DNA from: JBOHUC01 sp050733935
GTDB lineage: Bacteria > Eisenbacteria > RBG-16-71-46 > DASYSL01
Direction of reading: 5' to 3'
DNA: 23,006 nt
Assembly: GCA_050733935.1 (NCBI GenBank)
Contig: JBOHUC010000034.1
Span: forward strand, 1 to 23,006
The notes below the pieces were generated by a model that saw nothing but the letters and a program-made list of their open reading frames with translations, did no database searches and was not told where the DNA came from. The translations under genes were made by a program, and so were the position numbers. Positions 19,818 to 23,006 of the stretch are shown piece by piece (the first letter of the stretch is position 1; each line of letters opens with the position of its first letter).

Positions 19818-22499
19818 ATGTTTTTCCGAGAGCGCCGCGCATTCGTCCTTGCCCCTTTGTCCGTCGCCGCGCTGCTCGCCGCCGTGGCCGGGCATTTCGT
19901 GGCCACGCGCTCGGACGCGACGGTCCCGCCTTCGGCCGCGAGCCTCCGGCTCGGGCAGGACGTCGTTCCCACGTTCCAGGCGATCCGCCTCGAGCTCGAT
20001 CCCCGGAAGGCCGACTACACGGGCAGTGTGGAGATCGACCTCGACGTCAAGAAATCCACCCGGACGTTCCGGCTCCACGCCGAGCAGATGGCGGTCGGCA
20101 CCGTATCGCTCTCGATGAAGCGCGCAGACGGCACGTGGACCGACGTGCGCGCCACGGCTACGCCCGGCGAGCACGGGCTCCTCGCGATCACGACCGACAA
20201 GGCGCTCGACACGGGCGCCTTTCGCCTCCGTCTCGAGTTCACGAACGACTTCAACACGCAGGCAACGAGCCTCTATCGCCTCGAGAGCGGCGGGGACGCG
20301 TACACGTTCACGCAGCTCGAGGCCGACGACGCGCGCGAGGCGTTCCCGTGCTTCGACGAGCCGTCGTTCAAGATTCCGTGGCAGATGACGCTCGTGGTCC
20401 CCGAAGGCGACGAGACGGTCTCGAACACGCCGATCGAGAACGAGGAGCGGGCCGGCGGGAAGAAGACCGTGCGGTTCGCGCGCACGAAGCCGATGCCGTC
20501 GTACCTGCTCGCGATCGCGACGGGACCCCTCGACTACCTGCCGATCGAGGGCCTGTCGGTCCCCGGACGCGTCGTGACCGTGAAGGGCCAGGCCCAACTG
20601 GGCGCCGAGGCCGCGCGCATCACGCCGCCGCTCCTGCACGCGCTCGAGGCCTACTTCGGGCGCCCGTACCCGTACGAGAAGCTCGATCTCATCGCGGTCC
20701 CCGAGTTCTGGCCCGGGGCGATGGAGAACGCGGGTGCGATCACGTTCGGCGATCGCTTCCTGCTCGTCGATCCGACGACGGCGAACACCGCGCGCAGGAA
20801 GTTGCTTGCGTCGTTCACCGCGCACGAGATGGCCCACATGTGGTTCGGCGACCTCGTGACCATGCAGTGGTGGGACGACCTGTGGCTCAACGAGTCGTTC
20901 GCTTCGTGGATGGGCGAGAAGGTCACCCACCAGGTGTACCCGGAGTTCGGGACCGACCTCACGATGGTCGAGGACGCGGACCAGGCGCTCCGCACGGATG
21001 GGAAGCTCACCTCGCGCGCGATCCGCCAGCCCGTGAGCGCTCTTGCGAACCTGCTCCAGTCGGCCGACGTGCTCGCCTACAAGAAGGGTCAGGCCGTGCT
21101 CGGGATGTTCGAGCGCTGGGCCGGCGAAGCCGAGTTCCGGCAGGGCGTCCGCGACTACATTGCCACGCACGCGTGGGGGAACGCGACCGCGCAGGATCTG
21201 TGGCAGGCGCTGTCAAAAGCCTCCGGCAAAGGCGTGAGCCCGGCCATGGCGACGTTCCTGGAACAGCCCGGCATGCCGCTCGTCACGGTCGAGCTTCTCG
21301 CGGACGGGCGGGTGCGCCTGTCGCAGGAACGCTTCCTGGCGGCCGGGACCGCTCGCCCGAAGGAGCCGCAGCTCTGGCAGGTCCCGATGGTGCTCAAATA
21401 CAAGGATGCGTCGGGCGTGCACACGAAGGACGCCTTGCTCACGGCCCGCACGCAGACCGTCGATCTCGGCTCGACCAGCGTCGAGTGGGTGCATCCGAAC
21501 GACGGCGCCTTCGGCTACTACCGCTGGAACACCTCCCCCACGATGCTCTCGGCGCTCGCCCGGGCGGCCGCGGGATCGCTCGATGCGCGCGAGCGCTCGG
21601 ATTTCGTGTACAACGCCTCGGCGCTGATGGACGCAGGTGTCCTCCACGCGGATACGTTCCTCGAGCTCCTCGCCACGTTCGCGAAGGACGAGGAGCCGCT
21701 CGTCGTCAGCGCGACGCTCGACGGCATGGCGAAGATCCGCGATCCGCTCGTGAGCGACGCGCTCGAAGAGCCGTTCGCCCGCTACTTGCGTGGCTCGTTC
21801 GGGCCGACGCTCGAGCGCTTCGGTCGCCTGCCGCGGGAAGGTGAGAAGGAGGCCGTCGGGCTCGTCCGTCCGCGCCTCATCGGGTGGCTTGCGGACGAGG
21901 GCCAGGATCCGGCGCTGCGCGCGTTCTGTGATTCGCTCGCGCGCGTGTACATGACGAACCCGGGCGCCGTGGACCCGGCGCTCTCCCCGGTCGCCCTCAG
22001 CGTTTCGGCCACGCGGGGGGACCACGCGCTCTACGACGCGTATCGGAAGCGCTTCGAGACCACCGAGAACCCGGCCGAGCGCCGCTGGTTCCTGAATGCG
22101 ATCTCGAGCTTCCGCGAGCCGGCCATTCTGGACGCGAATCTCGACTACTCCCTCACGGGTCCGCTCAAGCCGCAGGAGATCTTCTCGCTCTTCGAAATCA
22201 CGGGTGATCGGCCCGAGGAACGCGACGCCGTGTTCTCCTGGATCACGAAGAACTACGACGCGGTCTTGAAGCGGATCCCGCCCATGTACGTCGCGTTCAT
22301 GCCGTACGCGGCCGGAGGATGTTCCGCGCCGCGGCTCGCGGCCGGGAAGGCGTTCTTCTCCGAGCCCAAGAACAGCGTGCCGGGCATGGACAAGGAAATC
22401 GCGAAGATGTCCGAGGGCGTCGAGGATTGCCTCGCCCTGAGGCAGCGCGAGAGCGACCGCTTCGCCGAGTTCCTGAGCCGGAACGTCGGATCGAACTAA
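19818..22499 (+). CDS. Exported M1-family zinc aminopeptidase
   Basis: An 893-residue member of peptidase family M1, which removes N-terminal residues from peptides. An N-terminal hydrophobic segment (about 9-30) after a basic start indicates export or membrane anchoring. The exopeptidase motif GAMENAG is at 300-306. The zinc site is H336-E337-x-x-H340 in TAHEMAHMWFGDLVTMQWWD, with Glu359 in LWLNESFASW as third ligand. Tyr421 in ADVLAYKKGQAVLGM fits the catalytic tyrosine. The N-terminal saddle domain (50-245) and long C-terminal helical ERAP1_C-like region (about 520-880) complete the family architecture. GGAGG precedes the ATG by four bases. It follows the cupredoxin gene closely and likely ends the operon; the next gene converges with a nine-base gap and no clear terminator. 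Confidence 0.94.
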   Translation: MFFRERRAFVLAPLSVAALLAAVAGHFVATRSDATVPPSAASLRLGQDVVPTFQAIRLELDPRKADYTGSVEIDLDVKKSTRTFRLHAEQMAVGTVSLSMKRADGTWTDVRATATPGEHGLLAITTDKALDTGAFRLRLEFTNDFNTQATSLYRLESGGDAYTFTQLEADDAREAFPCFDEPSFKIPWQMTLVVPEGDETVSNTPIENEERAGGKKTVRFARTKPMPSYLLAIATGPLDYLPIEGLSVPGRVVTVKGQAQLGAEAARITPPLLHALEAYFGRPYPYEKLDLIAVPEFWPGAMENAGAITFGDRFLLVDPTTANTARRKLLASFTAHEMAHMWFGDLVTMQWWDDLWLNESFASWMGEKVTHQVYPEFGTDLTMVEDADQALRTDGKLTSRAIRQPVSALANLLQSADVLAYKKGQAVLGMFERWAGEAEFRQGVRDYIATHAWGNATAQDLWQALSKASGKGVSPAMATFLEQPGMPLVTVELLADGRVRLSQERFLAAGTARPKEPQLWQVPMVLKYKDASGVHTKDALLTARTQTVDLGSTSVEWVHPNDGAFGYYRWNTSPTMLSALARAAAGSLDARERSDFVYNASALMDAGVLHADTFLELLATFAKDEEPLVVSATLDGMAKIRDPLVSDALEEPFARYLRGSFGPTLERFGRLPREGEKEAVGLVRPRLIGWLADEGQDPALRAFCDSLARVYMTNPGAVDPALSPVALSVSATRGDHALYDAYRKRFETTENPAERRWFLNAISSFREPAILDANLDYSLTGPLKPQEIFSLFEITGDRPEERDAVFSWITKNYDAVLKRIPPMYVAFMPYAAGGCSAPRLAAGKAFFSEPKNSVPGMDKEIAKMSEGVEDCLALRQRESDRFAEFLSRNVGSN

Positions 22500-22508
22500 T
22501 GGCTCGGC

Positions 22509-23006
22509 TCAGTCGCGGGATTCGGCCTTTGCGGAGCTGGCGGCGAGAAGCTCCTGGATCTTTGTTTCGAGACTTCCGCCTTGGACGGGCACGCCCGTCC
22601 ACTGCGCCACGATGCGGCCCTCGCGATCCACGAGATACGCCGCCGGGATCGCCTTCACGCGAAACGCCTCCCATGCGGGGCTCTTGTCGGAGTCGACTGC
22701 GATCGGGTAGGTGATCTTCTTCGAATCCGCGTACTTCCTGACCTTGCCGGGGTCGCCTTCGTCGATCGAGATTCCGAGGACGGAGAAGCCCCGGGTCTTG
22801 TACTTCTCGTGAATCGCCTGGAGCTCGGGCATCGATTTGCGGCAGGGCACACACCACGTGGCCCAGAAATCGACGAGCACCACCTGACCCTTGAGCGTCG
22901 CGGGCGAGAGCGGCTTGCCGGCGAAGTCCTTGAGGGCGAACGCCGGCACCGGCCGCGGAAAGGTCGGCGGCAGGTACGCGATCGGATCCCCCGCGAAGGC
23001 CTTCGC
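22509..23006 (-). CDS. TlpA/ResA-like thioredoxin-fold protein (5' end beyond right edge)
   Basis: The frame is open from the right edge to its stop at 22509, giving 165 visible codons; an internal GTG (22949-22947) exists, but the upstream AYLPPTFPRPVPAFALKDFAGK reads as continuous protein, so the true start is probably outside the window. The domain is a TlpA-like thioredoxin: PAFALKDFAGKPLSPATLKG, then VVLVDFWATWCVPCRKSMPEL with the redox CxxC, the cis-Pro region AIPAAYLVDREGRIV, and a helix at the end (LETKIQELLAAS). Such proteins are usually exported thiol-disulfide reductases, often serving cytochrome c maturation or cysteine reduction. Export cannot be confirmed without the N-terminus. 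It could also be a peroxiredoxin-like AhpC/TSA relative, but CxxC favours TlpA. Confidence 0.88.
   Translation of the reverse strand, partial: AKAFAGDPIAYLPPTFPRPVPAFALKDFAGKPLSPATLKGQVVLVDFWATWCVPCRKSMPELQAIHEKYKTRGFSVLGISIDEGDPGKVRKYADSKKITYPIAVDSDKSPAWEAFRVKAIPAAYLVDREGRIVAQWTGVPVQGGSLETKIQELLAASSAKAESRD

Overview
The window is GC-rich (about two thirds G+C by eye), densely coding, and uses mixed ATG/GTG/TTG starts with many 1-4 base stop/start overlaps. Lipoproteins with lipoboxes, an AsmA-like protein, periplasmic c-type cytochrome and haem A machinery, and a TlpA-like thioredoxin point to an aerobic, respiring, diderm (Gram-negative-type) bacterium. The set resembles high-GC lineages such as Candidatus Eisenbacteria or Gemmatimonadota, but this is an impression from gene content, since no rRNA or clade marker is present. 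I see no mobile element, CRISPR array, tRNA or rRNA, and no non-coding stretch longer than about 140 bases.

Layout. (1) 1-368 (-) is the start of an AsmA-like envelope protein running off the left edge. Diverging from it with a 30-base gap is a membrane GT-C glycosyltransferase carrying C-terminal TPRs (399-2459), followed with a 4-base overlap by a hot-dog thioesterase (2456-2884). A 10-bp perfect hairpin that contains the thioesterase stop codon in its loop probably ends this unit. (2) 2977-4772 holds two tandem, related parvulin-type prolyl isomerase lipoproteins and a secreted eight-cysteine protein of unknown function. (3) 4798-7780 is a haem A / cytochrome oxidase maturation block: a membrane-anchored cytochrome c, haem A synthase (ctaA), and one continuous reading frame joining haem O synthase (CtaB) to a Cox11/CtaG copper-chaperone domain. 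(4) engB (7690-8364, -) converges on that gene, and their coding regions overlap by 91 bases. (5) purE-purK (8433-10147) make CAIR in purine synthesis. (6) 10284-14707 couples an NADP-type isocitrate dehydrogenase with a three-subunit proton-translocating transhydrogenase (pntAA-pntAB-pntB), a NADPH-balancing group. (7) 14727-22499 continues closely spaced on the same strand: a 1078-residue exported double amidohydrolase, a second exported amidohydrolase-like protein lacking metal ligands, a cupredoxin-like lipoprotein, and an exported M1 aminopeptidase, together looking like periplasmic peptide or amide catabolism. (8) A TlpA-like thioredoxin (22509 to the right edge, -) converges on it.

The most notable points are the CtaB-Cox11 fusion, which places the copper-chaperone domain on the side of the membrane where Cox11 works but lacks its membrane-proximal cysteine; the amidohydrolase pair in which only one of three catalytic-type domains keeps a recognisable metal-binding set; and the paired parvulin lipoproteins beside a disulfide-rich secreted protein. 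No wholly novel multi-gene defence or mobile system is visible.
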